From Bacteroidia bacterium (GTDB lineage Bacteria; Bacteroidota; Bacteroidia; Cytophagales; JAAEPT01): 52,706 bases of DNA. Shown here piece by piece: positions 1 through 7,206 of this stretch. Below the pieces are notes generated by a model. The model did not search any database. It saw only the letters and a list, made by a program, of their open reading frames with translations, and had not been told where the DNA came from. Where the stretch lies: the NCBI GenBank assembly GCA_030431525.1, contig JAUIJC010000032.1:1-52706 (forward strand). The letters are read 5' to 3'. Position 1 is the first letter of the stretch. Each line of letters starts with the position of its first letter. The position numbers were made by a program, and so were the translations under genes.

Positions 1-78
1 AACCCGAGAAACAACAATAAGGCTCGTCGAAAACAGGGAAAATACCAGACATTTACAAACTACAGGAGGGCTTGTTAG
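1..78 (+). pseudogene. C-terminal tail of an IS4-like transposase (cut by window edge)
   Basis: Frame 1 is open from the first base and stops at TAG 76-78. It gives 25 residues rich in Arg, Lys and Asn (starting NPRNNNKARRKQ and ending NYRRAC), the basic tail typical of IS4-type transposases. It runs in the same direction as the transposase that leaves the right edge at 52706, and the two pieces are in frame if the ends are joined. A direct join gives only about 279 residues and lacks the Y-R-E-K region, so either sequence is missing between the ends or the transposase has an internal deletion. Identification rests on composition and context, not a strong motif. Confidence 0.4.
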
Positions 79-80
79 AA

Positions 81-113
81 CCTTAATGCAACAGCATTGA
101 GGTCTGCCCCTAC
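81..113 (+). repeat. 33-bp dispersed inverted-repeat arm (copy 1)
   Basis: This sequence starts CCTTAATGCAACAGCATTG and ends GGTCTGCCCCTAC. It recurs in reverse orientation at 51847-51879, in split form at 5293-5371, and in the same orientation at 5539-5570. It contains a small stem (AATGC/GCATT). It lies just after the IS4-like tail and just before the hsdM stop codon. Confidence 0.75.
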
Positions 114-120
114 GGGTGGG

Positions 121-2466
121 TTACAGTCCCAAAATCTCCATGATCAAGCCCTCGTTCTCCTGTTCCAAGGCGAGGATTTCCTGCCCCACCTCCTCGATGG
201 AGCGCAGTGCCTGATGCTGGTAGAAGTATTTGTTGAAGCTGATCTCGAAACCGATTTTGGTCTTGTCGAGGTCGATCCAAGCCTCTTCCACATGTGGCTT
301 CACCTCGCGCAGGAAGTACTCGTGGATGTCCTCCTTGAGGGGAATGTTCTCGGCGTCGCGCTGGTCGCTCTCGCCCTCGTAGGTGATGAACTCGTTGGGC
401 TTTCCGGTCGGGAAATAGCCGTAGTCAGGCAGTTGCTCCTCGGTGCAACCGAGGTGATGCAGGAGCTGGTCGAGTTTCTCGTCCTTGAGCTTGGAGGTCT
501 TCTTGATGACCTTCTCGGCGGTTTCGTCGTACCAGCTGACGGCGTTGAGGATGGCGTTCTTTTCGGTGGCGGACAGCTTGATTTTGTGGGCTTTCAGCTC
601 GTTCTCGACCAGTTGCTTGAACTGGTTGAAGTCGCTGTGTTCGTCGGTGCCGATGGCCTCCATCAGGCTGTTGGCCACGTGCAACAAGTCCTTCAGGCCG
701 TTCCATGTCTTTGGGTTGGTGAGGGCCTTGCGCTTTTTGGCGTTGAGGTCGAAGTCGTTTTTCTCGCACCATTCGAGCATTCCTTGCTCGATGCTGGCCA
801 AGTGGGTGTAGACCTGCTCGCCGTACTCCTCGAAGGCCCACTGCATGGGCTCCTTGATAGATTTGTCGAAGCGTAGGTCGGCGATGCGCTCGGCAGAGAA
901 CTGCGCCTTGAGACGTTTCGGGCGTTCTATGGTGACCTTGTGGTAGCCGAAGTCGGCGTTGTCGAACAGCTTGGAGGCCAATGCCTCGGGGTTTTCGCGC
1001 TCCACGTCCGTGAATTCTGTGTAGGCGCGCATGATCTCGTCGATGTGTTCGGGGCGCAGTTCGCAGTTCTTGTTGCCCAAATTCTTGCGGAGCTTGGCGA
1101 AGCGCTGTGAGGCGTCGATGAGCAGGACCTTGCCTTTGCGGTGCGGAGCCTTGTGGTTGCTCAATATCCAGATGTAGGTGGTGATGCCCGTGTTGTAGAA
1201 CAGGTTGTTGGGCAACTGGATGATGGCCTCCAAGAGGTCGTTCTGGATGATGTATTGACGGATGTTGCTCTCGCCACCGCCTGCGTCGCCGGTAAAGAGG
1301 CTGGAGCCGTTGTGGACCGAGGCGATGCGCGATCCACGTGGTTCGGCGCTGAGGGGCTTCATCTTGTTGACCATCTCCATAAGGAAGAGTAGTTGGCCGT
1401 CGGATGAGCGTGGGGTGGCGTCCACTTCCTCCACCTTGCCCCAGTAGTCGGGCAGTTCCACCTTGAATCGGCTGTCGATGATGTCCTTGCCTTCCTTGAT
1501 GTATTTGGCCTCCGTGCCCCACGACTTGCCGTAGGGAGGGTTGGAGAGCATGTAGTTGAAGTTCTTGCCCGCGAACTCGTCGGTGGAGAGCGTGGATCCG
1601 ACGCGGATGTTCTCGGGGTCGTTGCCCTTGATCATCATGTCCGACTTACAGATGGCGTAGGTCTCGTCGTTGATTTCCTTGCCGTAGAGGTAGACGTCGC
1701 CCGTGGCGCAGATTTTCCCGTCGGGGTCTTTGATAAAGTTTTGTGACTCAGTGAGCATGCCACCCGATCCACAGGCCGGATCGTAGATGGTCATGACCGA
1801 TGGCAAATCGTCTTTGATGGGGTCGAAGATGATGTGGGTCATTAGGTCGATAACCTCCCGCGGGGTGAAGTGCTCACCCGCCTCCTCGTTGTTCTCCTCG
1901 TTGAACTTGCGGATCAGCTCCTCGAAGACGTAGCCCATGCCGAGGTTGGAAAGGGCGGGCAATTTGCGACCGTCGGGGTCCTCTTTTTCAAAAGGCGTCA
2001 GGTTGATGCGTGGCGAGGTGAATTTTTCCAGCACGTCCAAGAGCACGTCCTTGTTGGCCATGTGGCGCACTTGGCTCCTAAGCTTGAACTTCTCGATAAT
2101 CTCCTTGACGTTCTGGCTGAATCCGTTGAGGTATTCCTCCACGTTGGCCAGCAGGATTTGCTGGTTGTTGCCCGCTGTGCTCTGCAACTGTTGCAAAGTC
2201 CATTTGCTGGTGTTGTAGAACACAAAACCGCTGGCGTCCTGCATGCCCTTGTCGTCCCATTCGGTCAGGCCCATCTCCTCTTTCTGGAATTGAACCTCTT
2301 CCAGAACAGCATCTTTAGTTGGTTCTAAAAGCGCGTCCAATCGGCGCAATACGACCATTGGCAAGATGACGTCACGGTATTTCCCGCGGACGTACACGTC
2401 GCGCAGGCAGTCGTCGGCGATGGACCAAATAAAGGAAACAAGTTTGTTGTGGGCAGATTTATCCAT
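121..2466 (-). CDS. hsdM: Type I restriction-modification DNA adenine methyltransferase, M subunit
   Basis: This 781-aa protein is the modification subunit of a type I RM enzyme. It transfers a methyl group from S-adenosylmethionine to adenine at the site chosen by HsdS. An HsdM_N-like helical region (about 8-150) precedes the N6-methyltransferase core, with the SAM-binding motif DPACGSGGM at about 229-237 and the catalytic NPPYG at 309-313. The EHFTPREV segment near 198 is also typical of HsdM. It is longer than a minimal HsdM (about 500 aa) and has a long helical C-terminal extension. The ATG start lies 33 bp after a Bacteroidota-type -7 box. No hsdS or hsdR is adjacent in linear order, but on a circular molecule the stop would face the hsdS start near 51797. 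An IS4-like element lies between them. Confidence 0.95.
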   Translation of the reverse strand: MDKSAHNKLVSFIWSIADDCLRDVYVRGKYRDVILPMVVLRRLDALLEPTKDAVLEEVQFQKEEMGLTEWDDKGMQDASGFVFYNTSKWTLQQLQSTAGNNQQILLANVEEYLNGFSQNVKEIIEKFKLRSQVRHMANKDVLLDVLEKFTSPRINLTPFEKEDPDGRKLPALSNLGMGYVFEELIRKFNEENNEEAGEHFTPREVIDLMTHIIFDPIKDDLPSVMTIYDPACGSGGMLTESQNFIKDPDGKICATGDVYLYGKEINDETYAICKSDMMIKGNDPENIRVGSTLSTDEFAGKNFNYMLSNPPYGKSWGTEAKYIKEGKDIIDSRFKVELPDYWGKVEEVDATPRSSDGQLLFLMEMVNKMKPLSAEPRGSRIASVHNGSSLFTGDAGGGESNIRQYIIQNDLLEAIIQLPNNLFYNTGITTYIWILSNHKAPHRKGKVLLIDASQRFAKLRKNLGNKNCELRPEHIDEIMRAYTEFTDVERENPEALASKLFDNADFGYHKVTIERPKRLKAQFSAERIADLRFDKSIKEPMQWAFEEYGEQVYTHLASIEQGMLEWCEKNDFDLNAKKRKALTNPKTWNGLKDLLHVANSLMEAIGTDEHSDFNQFKQLVENELKAHKIKLSATEKNAILNAVSWYDETAEKVIKKTSKLKDEKLDQLLHHLGCTEEQLPDYGYFPTGKPNEFITYEGESDQRDAENIPLKEDIHEYFLREVKPHVEEAWIDLDKTKIGFEISFNKYFYQHQALRSIEEVGQEILALEQENEGLIMEILGL

Positions 2467-2498
2467 GGAGGTGAGTGTTCAATAGAATCAAAGTGGGG

Positions 2499-2506
2499 CA
2501 AAGATA
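2499..2506 (-). promoter_or_regulatory. Bacteroidota -7 element upstream of hsdM
   Basis: On the minus strand this reads TATCTTTG followed by C, an exact TAnnTTTG match, 33 bp upstream of the hsdM ATG. No clear -33 TTTG is visible at the usual distance. Confidence 0.55.
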
Positions 2507-2789
2507 GGGGTTTGGTCCGCATGGAGTGTGCGGAGGGATAATGGTGTTGAATTAGGGGGTCGTTTATTGGTGTTTTTGGGTGCCTGAAATGGGGTTAAGA
2601 GACCCTTGAAAGCAATCATTTTCGGGGGTGCTTAAGTTGGTCTCAAAACCTGTATTTTTTGTGAAATTCGGGTACTGACACACCTGTTTTGTGTGTGATT
2701 GTAGACTTGAAACCATTTGTTAAATAACAGGTATACAGTATCATATGAGGTTTATAGTGTTTTTGAAGTAGTTGAAATATCTGCGAATT

Positions 2790-2910
2790 ATTTAGACAAG
2801 GAAAGGAAAGGAAAGCGAAGCAAAGGGAAGCAAAGGGAAGCAAAGGGAAGCAAAGTAAAGGGACTAAAAAAATTGTACTGGAGGATTGATTCTTCTAACG
2901 AAGAATTGTC
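2790..2910 (+). pseudogene. Decayed fragment of a DUF4373-type replication gene with 10-bp tandem repeats
   Basis: This stretch holds about four copies of a 10-bp unit (GAAGCAAAGG, 2817-2856) and then the palindrome-bearing segment 2884-2910 (GATTGATTCTTCTAA...GAAGAATTGTC). It matches the middle of the replication gene at 32962-34050 (positions 33494-33521) at almost every base, and both can be read as IDSS.EELS. No start, N-terminal domain or C-terminal region of that family is found here, so it is a relic or a duplicated origin-like segment rather than a gene. Confidence 0.5.
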
Positions 2911-3520
2911 GGGTTCCCTCCTTTTCACGTCAGGAGGAAAAATGGTATTTTTGGTTTTGCCCGAAAGGGCGTGTCCGCTGGTTAGAATTTGGCCATCACT
3001 TTTTTCGGCTATTTCATGGTGTTTCCCATTTGGCAGTAACCACCCCAGTACTACAGGTGGTTTAAAAACGATTTTAAAGGGTGTTCAGGCGATTATAAAT
3101 TGTTTTTGGTGTATTGCTACATAATCCACAGAGAACTGCGCTCAGAAACAAAATGTTGGATTCCTTTCTGAAAAGAATTGTGTTTGTTATATCGCAATAA
3201 ACAAATAAAAATAACTAAGAAATATAAGCAGTCAACTAAGTCACTTCCTTTAAGCATCATGGCTGTTCGAAAAATTTCCTGACCTTTACCGACTGGGAAC
3301 GTACAAAGATCCTCTAAGCGTTCGATCCCAGATCTCTTGATGCTCAACCTTAGATGTGAGATACCAATCCCCTAACCTCCTTTTACCCTTTTTCAAAAAA
3401 TCTCTCCCCCTTGGGGGTATGGGGGAATTATTTCATTTTTTATTATTCCACTTATACTTTTCATTATACATTATAGCTCCCCGATGGACATTGATAACCA
3501 ATGAGTTACAGCACATAAGG
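2911..3520. other. Non-coding stretch upstream of the iterons
   Basis: I see no convincing gene on either strand. Short open frames lack family signals. Around 3360-3430 there is a C-rich then G-rich stretch (CTCCCCCTTGGGGGTATGGGGG) like dispersed repeats common in Bacteroidota intergenic DNA. The iteron array begins right after it. Confidence 0.5.
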
Positions 3521-4017
3521 TGGACACATTTAGGTGAGAAACTGGACAAGTTGAGGTGAAAGGTGGACACATTTGGGCGTAAGGGTGGACAGTTTCGGGT
3601 GTTAAACTGGACAGATTCAGGTGTGAAAGTGGACTAATTCGGGCGAAGCTGGACTAATTTGGGTGTAGGGCTGTCTATGTGGATTGAAAAACCGCTGTTA
3701 AACAGTTATTTAGGAATATTTCATCCCTGCGATGTCTCTATTAAAGTGGACACATTTGGGCGTCAAACTGGACTAATTCGGGTGAAGGTGGACTAATTCG
3801 GGTGTCAGGGTTTTAAGTACCTCACATAAAAATCTGTAATACAGTGAATTAAAGCCATAACCTGAAATGAAGTTGACACAAACTGGACACATTTGGGTGA
3901 AGGTGGACTAATTCGGGTGTCACGATTTTGGGAAACTTGCGGTAAGCTTATGGCTACCAGCCCTTAGCCCATCATTCATTTTTTTTCACCGTTTTTAAAG
4001 TGGACACATTTGGGTGA
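3521..4017 (+). repeat. Iteron array (about 13 copies), candidate replication origin
   Basis: Direct repeats with consensus TGGAC(ACA/TAA)TTNGGGTG begin at 3521, 3543, 3564, 3586, 3608, 3630, 3650, 3747, 3769, 3789, 3884, 3904 and 4001. Within clusters the spacing is 20-22 bp, close to two helical turns, so bound proteins would sit on one face of the DNA. Two sub-types alternate, with cores ACACATTTGGG and ACTAATTCGGG. The array lies immediately upstream of a Rep_3 initiator gene, the standard arrangement of an iteron plasmid origin. AT-rich DNA lies between the clusters (for example 3680-3725 and 3965-4000). Confidence 0.9.
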
Positions 4018-4118
4018 CGAAGTGTCTCTTTTGCATAATGCGCCCACCTCTCCTGCTGTTTGCCGATTTCAAAACTGGATGGGCCTGTGGTTTGATCCAC
4101 TTGGTTCCTGAAATTAGC

Positions 4119-4143
4119 TGGACACTTTTTTGAAAGTGTCCAC
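4119..4143. promoter_or_regulatory. Inverted repeat of the iteron half-site, candidate rep autoregulation operator
   Basis: CTGGACACTTT (4119-4129) and AAAGTGTCCAC (4133-4143) form an inverted repeat with 10 of 11 positions paired. Its arms carry the same TGGACAC core as the iterons and it ends 37 bp before the rep ATG. In iteron plasmids, initiator dimers bind such a repeat to repress rep, while monomers bind the direct repeats. Confidence 0.75.
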
Positions 4144-4180
4144 TTTCTGCACTAATTTCCGATTGAAATTTCTGCGCCCT

Positions 4181-5164
4181 ATGGAAGACTTTCTTGAAAA
4201 GAACGGCCTGAACCCCACCATCGTCCAGCACAACCTGATTTCTCGGGGTAGTTTCGATTGGAACGAGCTGAAGCTGGACATGTACTATACTTTGCTAGGG
4301 AAGATCCGGAAAGGCGATACCGCCAACACCCTTTACGAGGTGCGCCTTGAGGAGCTACGCGCTTTGTCGGGAAAGAAGTGTGATTACTCGCTGGTGAAGA
4401 AGGTGGTCACCGACCTGATGAACGACAGTGTGGTGAAAGTGGAGAAATTGGTGGATGGCCAGCGCGAGTTTGAGAACATCACACTCATTGGTTACGCGAA
4501 ATACCGTGAGGGCGAGTCGAGTTTTTATGTGCAGATCCACCCTGCTTCCGAGCATTTGCTTTTTGGGCTGGAGCGGAATTTCACCAAGATGAAACTGGTG
4601 TCGGCCGTGGGTGTCCGAAAGAAATTTTCCAAGCGCATCTACCCTATCCTTTGTTCCCATTCTGGGCAGAAAAGTTTTATCGAGGAATTCGATGATTTGC
4701 GTGAGCGCATCGGTGCCCTCTCCTATAAGACCTTTACCAAATTCAAGGAGCGCGTCTTGGTGCCAGCCCAAGAGGAGCTGAACGAGAAGGCGGAGATTAG
4801 CTTTGATTTCAAGCCCTTGAAAACAGGCCGTCGGATTGACCGGATTGAGTTCATCATCAAACACCTGAAAAAACAGGATGAGGTGGTGAAGACAAGCAAG
4901 GTTATCGAGCCTAAGGCCGTCGAGAATGCTCCGGTGGTCAGCACCCTCAAGGATATCAAACATCCCGAGCAAGACCCTACCCTGCCCTGTGTTGTGGAGC
5001 GCATGCGAAAGCGTGGCTTGACGGACAAGGAAATCATGCTGGTCTGTCGTATGATGTCCTTCGAGGATGTGAAGAAAGCTCTGCATACGATTACTTGGGG
5101 GCTCAAGGAGGCCAACCACCCTGCTGGCTATGTTCGAAGTCACTTCCCTTGTTTGAAGCGATAA
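4181..5164 (+). CDS. Plasmid replication initiator, Rep_3 (RepB) family
   Basis: This 327-aa protein is the likely initiator that binds the upstream iterons and opens the origin. It shows the two-winged-helix layout of Rep_3 proteins. The first part (about 1-130) includes VQHNLISRG and a LYEVRLEELRALSG segment. The second part (about 135-240) includes VGVRKKFSKRIYPIL and YKTFTKFKERVL followed by FKPLKTGRRIDRIEF, the typical DNA-recognition winged helix. I chose ATG 4181. The frame is open from a TTG at 4130, but that start would lie inside the operator repeat. The last 90 residues are a charged linker and a small helical tail. The nearby iterons, operator, parAB and candidate centromere sites support a plasmid or plasmid-derived replicon. 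Confidence 0.9.
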   Translation: MEDFLEKNGLNPTIVQHNLISRGSFDWNELKLDMYYTLLGKIRKGDTANTLYEVRLEELRALSGKKCDYSLVKKVVTDLMNDSVVKVEKLVDGQREFENITLIGYAKYREGESSFYVQIHPASEHLLFGLERNFTKMKLVSAVGVRKKFSKRIYPILCSHSGQKSFIEEFDDLRERIGALSYKTFTKFKERVLVPAQEELNEKAEISFDFKPLKTGRRIDRIEFIIKHLKKQDEVVKTSKVIEPKAVENAPVVSTLKDIKHPEQDPTLPCVVERMRKRGLTDKEIMLVCRMMSFEDVKKALHTITWGLKEANHPAGYVRSHFPCLKR

Positions 5165-5251
5165 GAGCAGTGCTATAGCCCCACTCTGATATATTTTGCC
5201 CTTACAGGGCTATCAGGAATGGATTGCGTCTCTCCCCTATCATGTTGTTTT

Positions 5252-5280
5252 ACCCGAAGGATCAAATTGATACTTCGGGT
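5252..5280. promoter_or_regulatory. Candidate parS centromere site (copy 1) overlapping a terminator-like hairpin
   Basis: A 29-bp palindrome has arms ACCCGAAG and CTTCGGGT around ATCAA-A-TTGAT, with one unpaired position. Read on the minus strand, its 25-bp core is identical to the copy at 6711-6735 inside parB. It is followed by seven T residues at 5282-5288, so it may also end rep transcription. The copies inside parB have no T-tract, which favours a protein-binding role. Confidence 0.65.
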
Positions 5281-5292
5281 ATTTTTTTGGCT

Positions 5293-5570
5293 GTAGGGGC
5301 AGACCTGCGTGTCTGTCCTTCGCATGAAATAGGCGGATACACAAGTCCGACCCAATGCTGTTGCATTAAGGATGGAAACTCCCAAACTCTGGGTCAACCC
5401 CACCTCTGTCCTCCCCTTATCTAAGGGGAGGAGAAACCATCAGCCCATAGTCTGACAACCATAATTGGCAAGTATTCCCTGTAACATTCTCCTCCCCTTG
5501 GATAAGGGGAGGACATGAGGTGGGATCGAAATCTTGAGCTTAAAGCAACAGTATTGAGGTCCACCCCTAC
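5293..5570. mobile_element. MITE-like element with 33-bp inverted-repeat arms
   Basis: The left arm begins GTAGGGGCAGACC (5293-5305). After an insert it continues as CCCAATGCTGTTGCATTAAGG (5351-5371). The right arm (5539-5570) is the reverse complement with a few changes and ends GGTCCACCCCTAC. Between them is a second, nested inverted repeat: CCTCCCCTTATC...GGGGAGG (5410-5431) and its flipped near-copy (5491-5512). The flanks also match (CCACCTCTGTCC and GGACATGAGGTGG). No open frame of note lies inside. The arms occur again as an inverted pair around the IS4-like element at the window ends, so this looks like a repeat family and not ordinary spacer. Confidence 0.5.
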
Positions 5571-5609
5571 CCATAATCATAGTTCAGACGCCATTCAATT
5601 TTCAATTCG

Positions 5610-5617
5610 TACTTTTG
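5610..5617 (+). promoter_or_regulatory. Bacteroidota -7 element before the small Cys-rich gene
   Basis: TACTTTTG is an exact TAnnTTTG match 30 bp before the ATG at 5648. No clear -33 box is seen. Confidence 0.5.
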
Positions 5618-5647
5618 TGGACTTGTTGAATTGAAGATGTGTTGAAG

Positions 5648-5863
5648 ATGAAAAAGTTTGTGGTGTTCCTTTTCGGAGCGATGATGTTTTTGGGAGGTAC
5701 TTCTTTTCTTCCCAAGCCAACCCCGTCCCCTACCCCAGAAACACAGGTAGAGCAAAATTACGGCTGTCGATATGGACAATGCCATGCGATTGCCAAAAGC
5801 ACCGGAAGGCGTTGTAGGCATTGCGTCAGCAATTCAGGAGATATGTATTGCTGGCAACATTAA
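5648..5863 (+). CDS. Small secreted Cys/His-rich protein (DUF5763-like)
   Basis: This 71-aa protein has an N-terminal signal peptide (MKKFVVFLFGAMMFLGGTSF) and a Pro-rich linker. The C-terminal module has the pattern C-x3-C-x-AIAKSTGRRC-x2-C-x7-C-W-x-H. The CxAxTKxGxxCxxx...YCWQH pattern is common in small Bacteroidota proteins of unknown function and looks like a zinc-binding knuckle. The frame is open upstream from a GTG (5639), but ATG 5648 starts exactly at a normal signal peptide. A TACTTTTG promoter box precedes it and a long hairpin follows. It stands alone between the replication region and the convergent parB. Its role is unknown. Confidence 0.7.
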   Translation: MKKFVVFLFGAMMFLGGTSFLPKPTPSPTPETQVEQNYGCRYGQCHAIAKSTGRRCRHCVSNSGDMYCWQH

Positions 5864-5870
5864 CTGTAAT

Positions 5871-5956
5871 AGACATTAGACCGCTTTGCTTTTAGACATT
5901 AGATTTTAGCAATTGAATGCTATCCTAAATTCTAAAAGCGAAGCGGTCTAATGTCT
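5871..5956. terminator. Bidirectional terminator-like long hairpin
   Basis: Two 26-bp arms (5871-5896, starting AGACATTAGACCGC, and 5931-5956) pair with one mismatch, and a nested small stem (TAGCA/TGCTA) sits in the loop. T-rich DNA follows on the right. It lies between convergent genes (the small Cys-rich gene and parB). Its size would also fit a small palindromic mobile repeat. Confidence 0.6.
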
Positions 5957-5961
5957 TATTT

Positions 5962-7206
5962 TTATCTCGCCTTGGACTCCAACAACTGGAGGCTGAGGTT
6001 CAATTTTTCCTCGGACTGAGGGCTTAGGCTTGGTGTGGCGACAGCAGGTTGCCACTTCCCTTTCTCATCCAAGAGTGCAAAACCGAACTGGCCCAACTCC
6101 CCTTCTGGCTGTTCGAATTCTTCAGTGATGGACTCACCGAATTCTTTGGGCGATACGAAGAGAAAATGGTCGAAGGCAGGCAGTGCCTTGTCCAAGTTCT
6201 TACGCTTTTTCTTGAAGGCTTTTGGGCTGTCCACCAGCTGGGCACCAACCAACAGGTGGCCGTTTTGGGTTTTCACATATTGCACGGCATCCACCTTCAC
6301 CCCTGCCACACTGATGTTATCGGCGTGGATGAATTTTCCTTTGGCGAAACTTGCCCGCCACAATCCGTCGGCCAATGAGATGTCCGTTTTGGCCTTCTCA
6401 GGCTTGGCTTTCATCTTGAGGGCCTCACGCTTGATGTCTGTTGCTTTCTCAATGATGAGGTTGCTTTCCTCAGCGCTGGCGAGCTCCTCAATATCGGCCT
6501 TGCGTACCTTGGCCTCACCAGACAGGATTTGCTTTTTCACCTCCGGAGAAACCAAACCGATTTTCTCCAATCCTTGGGCGAATTTGCCGTCACGCTTGAT
6601 GGTGGCTTCCCCCACTCCAAGGTCGTCGGCGATGCGCTTCGAAGTCGTTTTGCCCGAAGTATCAATTTGATCTTTCGTGGAATTTTCCGCTGATCCTTTG
6701 GCTTGGTTTTCCGAAGTATCAATTTGATCCTTCGGGGTAGCCTCTCCCCTATTCAGGTTCTGGGTGCGGTCCTTTTTGGTGGCGTTGTAGAGCTGTCCGC
6801 GTAGGAACGAGGCCTGCATCGGTGTCAGGTTACGACGGCCGAGTTGGTTCAGGATCATCCAGTCCTTGACCTCGGTGAGGTCTTTCAACCCTTCAACAAC
6901 TTTAACGGGAAAGTCGGTAAGGCTGAGCTCTTGGGCGATGCTGTAGCGGTTGTGGCCATCGATGATGATGTGCTTCTCCCCTTCCTTCCAAAGCAGGATG
7001 GGTTCGCGGATACCCTGTTCGGCGATGTTGTCACGGAGTTGCTGGCGCTCCTCGGTTTGCAACGGCGGGATAAGGTCGCGGAGCTCGTCAATGACGATGA
7101 TGGTCTGACGGATGGCCGATTCCAAATGGCCCTGACGGGTCTGGATTTTCACGGGCTCGCCCTGCATGGCGACCTTCTTGCTTTTGAGGGCTTTGAGCTT
7201 AGACAT
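5962..7206 (-). CDS. parB: Plasmid partition protein ParB
   Basis: This 414-aa protein is the centromere-binding partner of ParA in plasmid segregation. An N-terminal ParB/Spo0J domain spans about 35-130 with the hallmark DGHNRYSIAQE. A helix-turn-helix follows (KRIADDLGVGEATIKRDG), then a long C-terminal region. Between them is a linker with two KDQIDTS repeats. The DNA coding for these repeats is the parS-like palindrome itself. The start ATG 7206-7204 overlaps the parA stop (TAA 7201-7199) by eight bases, implying translational coupling. The frame is open 33 codons further upstream inside parA, but that extension is only the parA shadow. Confidence 0.9.
   Translation of the reverse strand: MSKLKALKSKKVAMQGEPVKIQTRQGHLESAIRQTIIVIDELRDLIPPLQTEERQQLRDNIAEQGIREPILLWKEGEKHIIIDGHNRYSIAQELSLTDFPVKVVEGLKDLTEVKDWMILNQLGRRNLTPMQASFLRGQLYNATKKDRTQNLNRGEATPKDQIDTSENQAKGSAENSTKDQIDTSGKTTSKRIADDLGVGEATIKRDGKFAQGLEKIGLVSPEVKKQILSGEAKVRKADIEELASAEESNLIIEKATDIKREALKMKAKPEKAKTDISLADGLWRASFAKGKFIHADNISVAGVKVDAVQYVKTQNGHLLVGAQLVDSPKAFKKKRKNLDKALPAFDHFLFVSPKEFGESITEEFEQPEGELGQFGFALLDEKGKWQPAVATPSLSPQSEEKLNLSLQLLESKAR
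6653..6679. promoter_or_regulatory. Candidate parS site (copy 2, inside parB)
   Basis: CCCGAAG-T-ATCAA-T-TTGAT-C-TTTCGTG is an imperfect copy of the 25-bp palindrome, with two changes in the right arm. It encodes the second KDQIDTS motif of ParB. Confidence 0.6.
6711..6735. promoter_or_regulatory. Candidate parS site (copy 3, inside parB)
   Basis: CCGAAG-T-ATCAA (6711-6722), a central T, then TTGAT-C-CTTCGG form a palindrome with all arms paired except T/C at one position. It is identical over 25 bp to the reverse complement of the intergenic copy at 5252-5280. It encodes the first KDQIDTS motif of ParB. Confidence 0.65.

Noticed and set aside
97-876. Long + strand ORF opposite hsdM (259 aa)
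   Set aside because: It is the antisense shadow of GC-rich hsdM codons and shows only repetitive Leu/Val patterns with no family signal.
425-1522. 365-aa minus-strand ORF in another frame of hsdM
   Set aside because: It has an Arg/His/Gln-rich composition typical of a shifted frame, and hsdM itself is intact over the same span.
2717-3124. 135-aa + strand ORF
   Set aside because: Only its Lys-rich start resembles the DUF4373 gene, in a 10-bp repeat that shifts frame. The remainder has no coding character, so it is treated as a relic.
3521-4017. CRISPR array
   Set aside because: Repeats are about 17 bp with 3-6 bp between most units and no variable 30-bp spacers. Spacing of 21-22 bp next to a Rep_3 gene fits iterons.
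5252-5288. Simple Rho-independent terminator of rep
   Set aside because: Possible as a second role because of the T-tract, but exact recurrence of the palindrome inside parB without T-tracts makes a ParB site the better main explanation.
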